A DNA stretch of 64,000 nucleotides from Dactylorhiza incarnata (lineage: Eukaryota; Streptophyta; Magnoliopsida; Asparagales; Orchidaceae): assembly GCA_033032865.1 (NCBI GenBank), contig JAWHQI010000520.1, forward strand, positions 310,001 to 374,000, read 5' to 3'. This document shows, in pieces, positions 11,521 through 22,333 of this stretch. A model generated the notes under the pieces. The model did not search any database, was not told the origin of the DNA, and saw only the letters and a list, made by a program, of their open reading frames with translations. The translations under genes and the position numbers were made by a program. The first letter of the stretch is position 1. The number at the start of each line of letters is the position of its first letter.

Positions 11521-11564
11521 ACTAGAGAAATGAGTGTAAACAGAGAGAACCTCAGATTTATGCT

Positions 11565-12062
11565 TTAGTAAATAAACCCAAACACAACGAGAATAATCAT
11601 CAATGAATGTGACAAAATATGAAAACCATCAAAAGAAACTACAGGGGCGGGGCCCCATACATCAGAGTGAACCAACTCGAAACATGAGGTAGTACGACTA
11701 ATAGAAGGAGCATACGTGCTTCGTGTGTGTTTGGACAGTTCACAGACATCACAACGAAAAGGAAAAACACCAGACACATCTGGACAAACAGACAACATTC
11801 GACGGGGGCTAGCATGGCCAAGACGGGCATGCCAAAGCGAGCTCGAAGACAAGGTTGTGGGAGCAGCAGTAGAAGTAGCAACGGCTGTAGGCGTAGCGAT
11901 GGAAGGTGGAAGCTCCAGGTAGTACATCCCACTTCGCTCATAGCCCGTACCAATAGTCTTCCCGGATGTCAGGTCCTGAAAAACACAACGATCAGAGAAA
12001 AAAGTAACTGAACAGTTCAAAGTACGAGTAATACTACTAACAGATAAGAGATTAAGAGCCAA
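11565..12062 (-). pseudogene. copia GAG-pre-integrase and integrase N-part (shifted frame)
   Basis: This segment of the same polyprotein has LNCSVTFFSDRCVFQDL, the zinc-binding set HARLGH...CDVCELSKH, and VHSDVWGPAP with the first integrase aspartate. It is in a different frame from both the gag/protease part (frame change near 12090) and the RT part (near 11600). As it stands, a full gag-pol cannot be made without two frame corrections. Confidence 0.85.
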
Positions 12063-12099
12063 CTGAGGAACAAGAAGAACAGAGTCAAGAGAGAGAGAG

Positions 12100-13375
12100 G
12101 AGGAGAGGGGGATGGTGCCCCGACTGAGGACGGGGTAACCGAGCCATCAGCCAGGCGAACGTCCCGGTGGGAGCAGGGAACAATCCGAAGCAGACGAGAA
12201 GACATACCGGTCATATGATCGGTTGCACCAGAGTCAATCACCCAGGGTGACGAAGCCTGGTCAACCATAGTCGCAGAGCAAGCAAACGGAGTACCTGAGG
12301 AAGAAGCGGAAGGAGCGGAAGTAGAGGCAGGAGTGGAAGACTGAGACTGCTGGAACTGCTGAAACTGCGCCAACATATGACTGAAGTCAGAGGAGGTGGC
12401 ATCCAGGATGCGGTCGACAGAGGTGGAGGACTCGGCAGTCGCAACGGTGTGCCTGGGAAGACCACCAGGGGTAGTACGCTCAGTGCCCCGTAAGTGAGGG
12501 TATAACTGGTAACAGCGACTGCGGTCATGATATAGACGCCCACAATGAGAGCAAGGGCCGGGAGGACCCTGAGAACCACGACCACTGGTGGAGCCACGGC
12601 CGACAGACGGAGTAGAAGAGCTGCGACCACCACTTCCCCGAGTGCTGGACGGGCGAGATGAAGCGGCAAGGGCCATCTGCTCAGTAGGAAGGGAGGAGGT
12701 AGCACGAGCACCGGAAAGGGAGGATTGCCGCTGCATACGTTTTTCATGCTCGGTAATAATGGAGTAGGCCTCAAGAAGATCGGGTAGGGGAGACATCCCC
12801 ACAATCTGAGCACGGGTAGACTCATAGTCAGGGCGAAGCCCCATCAAGAACTGGTATGTCTCCCGGCGCTGGCGTTGTTTCCGAATAAGAGCAACATCAT
12901 TAGGGGACTCCAGGGCACTGAGAGGCTCAAGATCGTTAAGTTCAAGGAAACGATCTTGCAGATAAGTAAAATACTCCTGAACAGAGCGCTCCCACTGAGT
13001 GGCAGAAGCGATATCCTGAAAGAGACCAAAGATCTGGGCATCAACACGAGTATGCCCAAAGGTACGCTGGAGAGAAGACCAAAGCTCGGAAATGTCCTCA
13101 AAACGCATGAAGTGACTAAAGATACGAGGCTCCATCGAACACTGGATCCATCCAAGAACCATATATTTTTCCGTCGACCACTTAATCAACTCCTCCTTCT
13201 TGTCATCCGTATTGGTTGGTGTAGGCATAGGAGGGCCACCGGTAAGCCAAGAGAGTTTGTTCCGGCCAGCAAGAGCCACTTTCATAGAGGTGGCCCATGA
13301 AGGGTAGTTTTTCTCATTGAGAAGGAGGGTAGTAATCTGTCCTGGAGAGGAGCCAGAAACGTCCTTGGAATCCAT
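12100..13375 (-). CDS. copia gag and protease
   Basis: The start is placed at the ATG whose complement is 13373-13375 (MDSKDVSGSSPGQ), about 430 bp inside the PBS. The gag region shows NYPSWATSMKVALAGRNKL, VLGWIQCSMEPRI, LWSSLQRTFG and RRETYQFLMGLRPDYE. The zinc knuckle is CSHCGRLYHDRSRC (CX2CX4HX4C). A Ser/Gln-rich linker leads to the protease active site WVIDSGATDHMTG. Past VRLADGSVTP near 12130 the frame slips into an unrelated leucine-rich reading, so the real polyprotein is interrupted there. Confidence 0.88.
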
Positions 13376-13439
13376 GGAACAAAAGAACCAAGAGGCAACG
13401 GAATCGTGATCCCTCCCGCAAAGGAGAACGGGGATCAAA

Positions 13440-13760
13440 GAGGAGAGCGACAGAGGCAAGGAACAACAGCAGGCGTCGATCGGAAGGAGCAGCAGGAGGC
13501 GTCGAACGATGAGCAGCAGGCGTCGATCGAGGAGCAGCAGGCGCCGATCGGAAGGATCAGCAGGTGGCGTCGGTCGATGAGCAGCAGGGGGGCGTCGATC
13601 GATCGAGGAGCAGCAGGCAAGCGTCGGTCGAGCGAGGAGCATAAGGTGGATGTCGGTCGATGCGCAGCAGGGGGCGTCGATCGAGCGAGGAGCAACAGGC
13701 AGGCGTCGATCGAGCGAGGAGCAGCAGGCGTCGATCGATCGATCGATCGGAAGGCGGCGA
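13440..13760. repeat. GTCGATCGA-rich minisatellite in the copia leader
   Basis: Between PBS and gag the sequence is an irregular array of units such as GGAGCAGCAGGCGTCGATCG, repeated about ten times with variable spacing, ending in GATCGATCGATCGATCGG near 13735-13757. Both strands are open here by composition only. A shorter array of the same kind lies in the leader of the related copia at 52915-53100. Confidence 0.8.
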
Positions 13761-13800
13761 GAACGACGAGAAAGAAGTCGGGAATCGGAACCCTAGTGTT

Positions 13801-13812
13801 CCTCTGATACCA
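13801..13812 (-). other. Primer-binding site, initiator tRNA-Met type
   Basis: CCTCTGATACCA on the + strand is the complement of TGGTATCAGAGG, the standard plant LTR-retrotransposon PBS for initiator tRNA-Met. It directly abuts the 5' LTR at 13813. Confidence 0.92.
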
Positions 13813-13932
13813 TGTAGTAAATAATGGAAAACCCACATATCTCCCAATGGGGAGACTCAATATATATATATAACTAGTAAAGAATAAAATAATTACAACA
13901 ATACACATATTACATAAATAACAACTCCAATA
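13813..13932 (-). repeat. 5' LTR of the copia at 8957-13932
   Basis: 120-bp LTR matching 8957-9074. It is followed by TCTTA (13933-13937), the right target-site duplication. Confidence 0.92.
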
Positions 13933-14502
13933 TCTTATGCCCCTTTGTGGATGAATAAAATGCACCGAATATTTCTTTATCCTCTTCTCAACAACTATAT
14001 CTTCTAAGGAGGCTAGAGTTTCTCTGGTATATATTATTGTAGGTCACTGCCTTGCGGGACAATTAGCCCATTTGGATTCTCCTTGAAACATTAGATGGTA
14101 ATTCAAGCATCCTTAACCATGAGATATTGTCTAATAGTTAGTTTAATTGTTCTCGTGTTCAGTTCCTATGCATGTTTCTTGTTTCCATGTTTGATGAATA
14201 CTATTTTAAAGCTTCCTTCTTTCGTAGTCAAACATTTTTGAGGTGTACACGCTACCTATTCTTGGGCACTCATGCACTTTTTTACCCGCTGGCAATTTTA
14301 AATATTTCATGGCCTCATAGAGGATGATTAACTTTATCTTCTTGGTGCGATTGTCTTATCTTCAGCTACAGATACATGTGTGCCAATGGGAAGAAATTTT
14401 CATTCTGGAGATTAAGATAGCATGAAAGATGCATCTGCAACTTTTTTTGCTATTGTACCGAGTTTAGGTTGTGGCATTTATTTCCTTGTTTGCATTGTCC
14501 AG
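13933..14502 (+). other. Intron sequence upstream of the first visible KAPP exon
   Basis: AT-rich sequence without recognisable coding segments, ending in the acceptor TTTGCATTGTCCAG at 14489-14502. I looked here and through 1-13932 for the DGHGG-type exon that must precede exon 14503 and did not find it. The upstream intron is therefore probably longer than 14.5 kb. Confidence 0.6.
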
Positions 14503-14638
14503 GTTACTTCCACAAATCATTGTTAACATTCTATCTAACCCCGAGAAGAAGGAAAGGGTATTTACATGTTGCGATGCTTCAGATATTCTTAAGGAAGCTT
14601 TTTCTGTCACAGAAGCTGCATTGACTCATCAGTATGAG
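14503..14638 (+). CDS. KAPP: KAPP exon (PP2C, helical region before GCTATV)
   Basis: The acceptor AG is at 14501-14502 and the donor GT at 14639-14640. After one leading base, 45 codons read LLPQIIVNIL, then ERVFTCCDASDILKEAF and TEAALTHQYE. This corresponds to the KAPP segment between the DGHGG motif and GCTATVLLVW. The spliced-in upstream exon should supply the two first bases of the split codon. Frame and length suit the family. The next exon lies 16.5 kb away. Confidence 0.88.
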
Positions 14639-17485
14639 GTTTTTCCCTTTCTCTAGGCATAATAAATATGCTTAATAAAAATGCAAATCTCATGTACCTG
14701 CAATAAGTTTTACTTGTGCCATATAGCATAGGGAAATTAATCTACTCTCTATAAAATCCTTGAAGGGATTCTGACACAGGATGAATCATAGAGTTCTGAT
14801 AACAAACCTAGGTTTATGTGAATGCAGGAAAGCATGTACCAAATGTGAATGAATCTTCAGGCCAACCTAACACTGATGTGACGTGCCTATATGATTCAGC
14901 ATACAATTATTTTTCGACGCGCTATTAATTAAATAACAGAAAATAAAAGTTGTGCAAACATTCACAATTGATTACAATTAATTATAATCAGGCTAATGAA
15001 ATAATAATTGCACACAACTCAAAAGTATTAGAAACTTAATTGCCAAGTGGATAAAATTACACACCTACTGAAATTAAATTAGTCTAAAATAATTAAAGCA
15101 AAATATTACTAGAAATAAGAAGTACATCCATGCATTGTGAAAAAATGAGAATGTAAAATGTAAATGCTCACTGAGTAGTTTATTTTGATGCGAGGAGGCG
15201 TGGTAAAGGGCTTGGGGTAGCCATATGAACGATGCGTTGAATCAAATGTGCTGTTAGCGGGGAAAAGGTGGTATTAAAATTTTAGGCCATGTATATTCAG
15301 AGTTTGTGGAGTTTAAGGTTTTGCTGATATGAGGTTTTTATTGGAAGGAAGGTTGCTAGAGATACTTCTGACAGTGGGAATTGCGATAGATGGTGGTGAT
15401 GGGGTTGATTGGATAATGGGATTGAAGGATAAGTTTGTGGTGCTGTGTCCAGGGCTGTGAATTAGAGGGGGACTCGACCTTGCTAAGGAGGCTATGAAAG
15501 GGAGGTTGAGGGAGGAGAATGGATGAGGAGGTGGACTGGGCTCCCAAAGGACGGAAGGAGAGGCAAGATTGGTCTGGTGGCTAGGAGGTGGTGGCGTGTG
15601 GCAATAGAAGACAGCTAAAGCAGTGGTAGGGTCACAACTGGCAGTGGAGGGCTCGATCTGGGCTTGGGAAGGCGAAGGAGGTGACATAGAGGTCGGGGAA
15701 GGTGGAAGAGTCCACAATGAGGTCTCCAAGGGTGCAGAAGGCGGCGGCGATTAGACAGGAAGCTCTTGAAGTCCACACCAGTATGGGGTCATTCAGGTTG
15801 ACTATCTATGTACTCTCCATTTTTCATTATTTTCCTCATCCATGTAAATCTTCCCCTAGCTTGGTCACCCAGCTTTTCTCTACTGTATTTAGTATTTACT
15901 CTCTTTTTTACCTCCTCTTCATCTTCACCTTTGAAACTTTCATGCACCTCTCTTAGAAGTGTCCTTTTAGCTACTTCATGATGAATTTTGACCTTCACCA
16001 TGTGCCACTCTCGAGTCCCTGCCTCCTCCGGTAACTAATTCATTTTTTTGATGTCTTCGAGTCTCTCCTCCTTCGTCTATAAACATGATGCCACTTTACT
16101 TGTTTTGGTAAGAAGATCATGATTGAAATTTGTTGTTTCCCACTTGAATTCTTGTGAGAGTTAAGTGTCTTTGACAAGGAGAATGACTTCTTTGTGCTTG
16201 CAGTTTATTTAGAAAATTCTGTTCATGAAGAGTGGTGCTCGGGATCGTTAGCACATCATTTTAGTAATTTATGGGATCAACAACATTTGAATTTTTGGAT
16301 TGACGATCAGATCACCACCCCATTCATCTCAATTTTTCATATTATAAGTTTTTTTTAATATTTTTTGGAGTGCTATTTTGAGAGTTTGGTTAAGTGAATC
16401 AATTGAGCAATCTGAGCCACTCGATTCCTTTAACCTAAATCTCATATATATATATATATTGCTAGGTCAAGCATCAAGAGTTTGACTCTTTGCAAAGAGT
16501 CGTTCGGTCCCTTCTAGCTGATACCCATGGTGTCGCGTCGTGGCCTGCCAAGCAATAATAAACTAGAAGGCGCGCGCGCGTAACACATCATGACAACCTC
16601 CACCATCAGATCATGCATCCTTCTCTTGCGCGTTCCAAGCAGCCGCACGACAATCTACCTCCAACTCCCAGTCTGACTCCCAACCACCTCTTCCTCCAAG
16701 TCTGAGCCCGTCCACCTATAGAAGCCTCTAGCGACCTCGTCAGATCCCTTGGCCGCCTCTAATGGCCTCAACTGACCCCACTGCCACCTCCCTACCCTTT
16801 TACAACCCTCCCCTTGCCTCCCAACTTCCTTCCAGCCCATTCTCTAGTCACCCTAACCTCCACATAGCCCTTCTCCACTTCCCGAACCATCGGCCAGCGC
16901 CTTTACCAACCTCATCAACCCTCAAAATCTCTTCCCCTGCCGTTGTAGCCACCAAACACCCTACCCAACGCTTTTCCCATCCGACCATCCTGCCAATATG
17001 GCTTTGTCACATCCCCAAAGCCCCTCCCGTGGCCTACAACCTTTTCCACACCGCTACTTCCGCCACCTTGAGTTCGCTCACCACATCCTCCACATCGGCG
17101 CCGATTTCTGGGTAAGTTTTCATTTAAGTTTTATTTCCTTACGTTATATGGATGCGACTTTATATTCCTAATGTTATTTTGCTTAGCTTATTTTGGCTCA
17201 TATAATTGTTGTTGTATAATTTATTCGACTTGCATTTTATTTCGGCGCACTCTCGTTTAGTTTCCAATTGTCATCAGTTTAGCGAAATTATAATATTTGT
17301 GATCTCTTATGATGTTGCCACAAGTCTTTTAAAATAAATGATGTTTAATTAGTTTCGCATCAGAACTAATTACATGATTGAAGTATTGCATTTGCATCTG
17401 GGTCGGAGTTTATGTTTTGAGCTTTCCGTTTATTGGATTGCGAGCATGCATCATTTCTCATTATAATTTTATGGTTGGTCGTGAA
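14639..17485 (+). other. KAPP first visible intron, proximal part: nothing recognised
   Basis: About 2.8 kb of intron. It holds a short TA microsatellite near 16447-16460 and a CG-repeat at 16572-16580. A C-rich stretch at 16690-17110 is open on the + strand but looks compositional (P, S, T rich). The complementary strand is similarly open at 15313-15729. I see no domain and no transposon landmark here. Confidence 0.4.
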
Positions 17486-17660
17486 TGTAACCACTCAACT
17501 CCCACAATATGAGAAGTATTGTCCGTTTTGGTTCATCCTAGCCATACTAAGCTAAATCACATGGTTTTACCCTTTTCTACAGGTGTCCTATAAATACTTC
17601 TCAGGAGGTCATCCATCTCGGGACTACTCCCACCAGAGCATGCTTAACTACGAAGTTTCA
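17486..17660 (-). mobile_element. Cassandra-like TRIM LTR with 5S rRNA-like segment
   Basis: On the - strand, 17659-17596 resembles 5S rRNA from its AACTCCGAAGTTAAGC region onward: it reads CGTAGTTAAGCATGCT, then GGGAGTAGT, GATGGATGACCTCCTGAG. These cover the A-box and C-box of the pol III internal promoter. Upstream on the + strand the sequence starts TGTAACC and contains the block ACAATATGAGAAGTATTGTCCG, a layout I associate with Cassandra TRIM LTRs, which carry 5S sequence. The other LTR is not visible and the right end is uncertain. A 5S-derived SINE is the alternative. Confidence 0.65.
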
Positions 17661-18650
17661 AATATAACTCTACCATTTGCTCTGAAAAGGTGATGCAGGA
17701 CAAGCATCATACCTGCCTGCCACCCTGCGGCCTGGCGTCGCACCAGCCCAGGGGTCCCACCGGGAGTCCACCCGATAGGCCTTATCAGATCCGCGGACCA
17801 TAGTGTGTTAAGAGAGATACAACCAAAAGAGGGAAGTGTGTGAATACAATAGTCGAGTGTACAGTGTAAACAAAGATAAGAAATCAAGTTGTAGGACCAT
17901 AGTGTGATCATTGAATCTCACAATATTGATAAACAATCGTAGAATAATATTCTTGTAAATAAAAATCACAGAGGCATCCAAAGATAAAGATCAATGAAAG
18001 ATTGATATATGTACATTTACCATAGAGACAGTGATCATGAGATTACAGAGATTTTTCAATGGATACAATCGTATCTTATTGATAATTTACACATACGGCT
18101 GCTGTCATTCACCGAACGAACTCACCGACTCCCTAAACTTATCCTCAGTTTAGGAGCGCTCAACCCCGGGAAAAACTGACCTAGCCACCTAGACCACCAC
18201 ATCTTAATTTCCAAAGGCGCAACTGTGCAACCAACACAAGAAGACCCATAACCTGAGCAACACCCTATCCTAAACCCAACGCTAGAACCCTTTACATGAA
18301 GGAAACAACGCACAACCAAGTGTATCAAAAATAGAAAAGAAATAAGAGTTTTACATCATAGTGATCAACAATCATTCAAGTACAAATAGAATGGTAGATC
18401 ACTCAAAAAGAGAAGGAGAAACTTCCCTGAGTCAAAGAAAATCTTTTATGTTCTTTAGTTTTCCTAATGGTGATGCTCCAATTTTATGTAAGCATGAATT
18501 GGATTACTCATGTATATATATATATCTGTGTGTGTATATAGCTAAAATAAAAAACTTGGGTTGATATCCTAAAATGGATCATCAAATGAATCAGAGCCCT
18601 TCGATTTAATATCTCCTAACCCTACACAACACATGCCAGAAGATACGGGT
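17661..18650. other. Intron sequence, no recognisable feature
   Basis: About 1 kb of intron, including a short TA/TG microsatellite at 18512-18542. No transposase, retroelement or exon signature is seen. Confidence 0.4.
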
Positions 18651-18879
18651 CGATGATATTGAGGGCGACGACGCCCCGTCATATGTTCGTGACCAGTTCC
18701 TTGACGACGCCGACTCGACGCATTATTTTGATCGCTGGCGCAACACTACATTTGAAGACTCGGATGGACGATGCCGCAACAACAATCATGGTGTACGCCA
18801 TCGCCGCGACGACCATTTTGAAAAACGCCATCGTCGCGACGAACATTTTGAAGCTCGCCTCTCTTCCGAGTATTGAAGT

Positions 18880-19110
18880 CGATGATCTAAACTTATCTCT
18901 GGAACTCGCCTGCAGGAACTCGCCTATGGCGAGTAGGGATCTCGCCAGCATGGACTCGCCTATCACGATCTCGTCTCCCTGTGACTAGTACTCGCCTGTG
19001 GGCGAGTATGCAACTCACCTGTGGGCGAGTATGGAATTCACCAATTATGCGCTCGTCTTCTCGCCATCTGGAACTCGCCTGCATGAACTCGCCCAACTTG
19101 TCGAATGCTC
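18880..19110. repeat. Dispersed ACTCGCC/GGCGAGT motif cluster
   Basis: Within about 230 bp the heptamer ACTCGCC or its complement GGCGAGT occurs at least seven times, at irregular 15-30 bp spacing, with variants such as ATCTCGCC. Single copies continue to about 19560. The cluster is not a simple tandem array. The flanking + strand 18653-18880 is open but unidentified. Confidence 0.6.
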
Positions 19111-19589
19111 GCGAGTTGCTGCCTTTGGCCTCCATCTCGCCATCCTGAGCCATGACGTCTTCTTGCTAGACTTTCCTCCTCTGACTACGATCCACGCCCA
19201 CCGCACCAAAGTGTTGAAGCCAGGAAAATCCTAGGCTCCAAAATTCGGATCAATGCAGCCGGAGGCTACTCGCCCAGCAGTCCAACGAGATGACTTGGCT
19301 GACAACAACGAAGAAGCTAGAAGAGCAACGAACGGGACCCCAGGTGCTGCGGCAGGGAGGTCCCACGACGTACCCGGAAGCTCAAGGGAGACTTCCCCTC
19401 CAAAAACAAAATGGCCGAGCTTGGTACAAGGAAGGCAGGGACCTGGCGAGTATCTCGCCTGAGGGGGTCAACCTCGTCCAAAAGTGTCCTCTTTCTTGTA
19501 CCCCTGGGGGTCTATTTATAGACAAATCCTGGGGGGGGGGGTAGTTACCTGACCATACTCGCCCATACTGGTGGTACAATCACATATGA

Positions 19590-19860
19590 TTGTTTCCCCG
19601 TGACCATCTATATCGACCTATGTTGAGATAAGTGTTGGATCTTTTTGCGACGTCAGAAATGCGGGCATTGTGGTGAGTGCGAAAGGAGGAAACATGACAC
19701 TAGATGGATGACCGCTGTACAGAGGAGCCGCTGTCGGAGAAGCACGGCCTGCACTGCTGGAGGCAAAGTGCACGATTTTTGTAACAGTAGCAGGTGGGCT
19801 GCTGTTGGATCGCAACAACAATTGCTCTCATCTCTGTCTATTCCAGCCCCTCCTCGGCTC
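19590..19860. repeat. Dispersed repeat, copy 1 (unknown type)
   Basis: This segment is diverged but clearly related to 24640-24920 in the same orientation: both run through CCCGTGA, ATAAGTGTTGGA, TTTCGCAACG-like, GAGGAGCCG and GGGCTGCT. The two copies bracket the copia fragment at 20535-24066. They do not show LTR ends or a PBS, so the class is unknown. A run of G lies just upstream at 19530-19541. Confidence 0.5.
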
Positions 19861-21029
19861 TGTAACCTCGTTGAGCGTTCTCCATTCATGTTGCACCAAC
19901 CAATACGCCTTTTACAGTGAACGACATCACCGATACTTCCAGCACCAGGGTGACGCAGGATGGTCTGATGTGAAAAAGGCGGTGTGTCGACACGCTAATG
20001 CAAACCTACGTGCATTTGTGGAATGAATGCGATCTGGCCAAACCTAAATGACACATGCGCGTTTTCAATCAATCCGGAAACAAAATAACCACAATTATAA
20101 TTATATAATTTAAGCAGATCTACACGATGTGAGGCTATAAGTTTTTAGCGCGTAAGCATGTAATCACGTTCTTTTCTCAAGGGGTGCTTTTCAACTACAA
20201 ATTTTGCAAATAAATTTTATAGGAGTAAAGGAAATGAAACTGTAGCGCTAGCGGTCACAATATCCCAACAAACATATAATATTTTCCAATATCTAACAAC
20301 GAAGTAAAAACAACACATTAAATTAATACTCACATACGAGGAATCCAACGACGGCTGTGGAATGCGGCAGCGAGGAGGAGATCAATCCAACTATAGGTTG
20401 CACTTGTTACTGGTGGTGTGGGAAAGATGATGAACATAGAAGTTATGAATGAGGTGGATCCTCGGGAGGGAAGGTAGGGGAGAGGGAAATTAGGGTTTCA
20501 GTGGTTTTGGAATTATGCGAGTATCTTATTACGTAATTTATAATTTTCAGCTTGATAACGATTGTAACCCCGGTGTTACCACTCCTATATATTAAGGAGT
20601 GTTTATTGAATAGTATAATTTTTTATTCTCGCCAACATGGTATCAGAGGATTAGGGCGTATGTCTCCATGCCGCACCCACGCGCGATCGATCGTCCTCCC
20701 TCCCGATTGCGCCGCTCGCCTGCTTCGTTCGCTTCGCTCTGCTCGACCCGTGCTCGGGCTCGCTCCGCTCGACCGGCTCTCGCATCATCTCCTCCCCTCA
20801 CTCCGGTCTCCTCGGCAGAGCGATGCACTTCCGCTTCCTGCACAGGGGCAGAGCACTGCTCCTCCGTCTTCCGCTTCCAGCAAAACATCGACCGTCCTTC
20901 TACAGAGCGCCACTCCTCCATCTTTGCTTCCAGCACAACATCGGCCGTCCTTCTCTCCAGTTTGTGGCCGCTTCTCCTTTGGCATTGGATATGCTGACCT
21001 AGGTTGAAGGCATTTCCGGTGTCGGTTTC

Positions 21030-22333
21030 TTGTGGATGTTCCTTCATGGCCCCGACTCACCTCTTTCTATGAGGGCAACCCTTGATTTGACATTCGGCAC
21101 CATCGATTTCTATTCGTGGCCTTCGATGTCTGAGATCAACTCTCTGAATATGTCATCCGGTGAAGGAGCACATGCTACCTCTTCTATTCCTCCTACCCCA
21201 CCAATCTCTAGCGGATCTGGCCTTGTCAATCTTGATCATGACACCCCTCAGATTACTACTATGAAATTAGATGGCTCTAACTATCTTTCGTGGGCATGAT
21301 CTATTCTCCTGGCCCTCAAAAGCCGTCGGTTGTTTGGATATGTCAGTGGCACGACGAAGGAACCACTGTCTACTTCTCCCGAGTGGCCTCAGTGGGAGTC
21401 AGAGAACTCGTTGGTGATGTCCTGGCTTCTTAACTCCTTGATGGAACCCATCACACAGAACTACCTGTTCTTGGAGTCTGCTGCTAATATTTGGAAGCGT
21501 GCGGAGACTACCTATTCTTGTCGGGGAAATGCTTCTCAGATCTACCAGTTGCGGCGCAGGATATTCCTTTTGCGTCAGGGAGATCGTCCTCCTTCTGGCT
21601 ACTATTCGGAGTTCACCCAACTCTATCAGGAGTATGATCACTTTGATTCTCTGACACTGGTGTCTCATGAAGATGAGGTGTTGGTGCGAGCGAGAGAAGA
21701 ACGCAATCGCATCTTTGAATTCCTGCATGGGTTGCATCGTGATTTTGATCCGATCAGTATTCAGATTCTTGGACGCTCTCCTCTTCTTTATCAGAGGTTT
21801 ACAGTCTTGTGCAGCAGGAATTTGATCGTCGGCAGACTTTGCTTCCTGACTCTACCCCAAAGGGTTCTGCCCATGCTTCCCAGTTCCACCCTAGGGCTCG
21901 TCCTGCTCGTGACAGTCGTCCCAGATCTACGGAGAATGATCATCTCGTTTATGATTATTGCGGAAAGTCTCTCCACACCAGGGACACGTGCTCCAAACTT
22001 CATGGCTTCCCTCCTCCCAGAGGAGGACCAGCTCCTCAGGGAGGACGCGGATCTGGACTCCCCCATAGTCGTCCTTCACTCTCCAGGTCTGCACATCTTT
22101 TTGATGCCGTCGAGGACCTCTCGGCCCACCTCTCTCCGGACTTCACTTGTGCTCCCCCTGCTCTCTCTGCTGAAGAAATTCAGTTTTTTCGCCGATTGAT
22201 GCAAGGTTCTCCTGCCGAGCAGCTCGGGTCGTCGTCTTCCTCTTATGCTCACCAGGGACCTCCAGGTGCTCACTCTGCCTCCACCCACCTTCCTCTCAGT
22301 GGATCATCGACTCGGGTGCCACGGATCACATGA
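21030..22333 (+). pseudogene. copia gag with zinc knuckle, broken
   Basis: The + strand reads TTMKLDGSNYLSWA, then a stop at 21298, then LKSRRLFGYVSGT, YSEFTQLYQEYDHFDSLTLV and HGLHRDFDPISIQILGRSPL. The frame shifts near 21785. The next frame (from 21809) shows YDYCGKSLHTRDTC, a knuckle with the first cysteine replaced by tyrosine, and ends in WIIDSGAT-like sequence after another shift near 22310. It is non-functional. Confidence 0.82.

Larger units (their letters stand above)
8957..13932 (-). mobile_element. Complete Ty1/copia retrotransposon with TSD TCTTA
   Basis: The two LTRs are 8957-9074 (118 bp, the 3' LTR in element orientation) and 13813-13932 (120 bp, the 5' LTR). Apart from a TA difference in an AT run they read almost identically. 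The element is flanked by TCTTA at 8952-8956 and 13933-13937. Inside are a PBS complementary to initiator tRNA-Met, gag, a full copia pol and a polypurine tract (rc of CTCCCCCTCAAG, 9075-9086). In element orientation the LTR reads TATTGG...CTACA, so it has TA...CA rather than TG...CA ends. Two frame changes in gag-pol suggest the copy is no longer autonomous. The short, matching LTRs indicate a recent insertion. Confidence 0.93.

Noticed and set aside
13735..13757. GATC-rich array as a CRISPR-like or origin repeat
   Set aside because: It is the leader of a plant retrotransposon and has no spacer-repeat regularity.
9646..13807. Frames on the + strand opposite the complete copia
   Set aside because: Shadows of the - strand gag-pol or of the GTCGATCGA leader array.
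1..14502. Searched for upstream KAPP exons (FHA domain, DGHGG motif)
   Set aside because: All of this stretch is accounted for by retroelements or non-coding spacer; no segment reads as a phosphatase or FHA exon.
15313..15729. 138-codon - strand frame
   Set aside because: Low-complexity Pro/Ser sequence without a recognisable domain, lying in an intron; probably compositional.
16690..17115. Pro/Ser/Thr-rich open frame on the + strand
   Set aside because: Openness follows from C-rich composition; no domain, no codon pattern and no splice context in the KAPP intron.
17596..17659. A true 5S rRNA gene
   Set aside because: Only about half of 5S is present, with several changes, and it is preceded by LTR-like sequence; a Cassandra-like LTR fits better.
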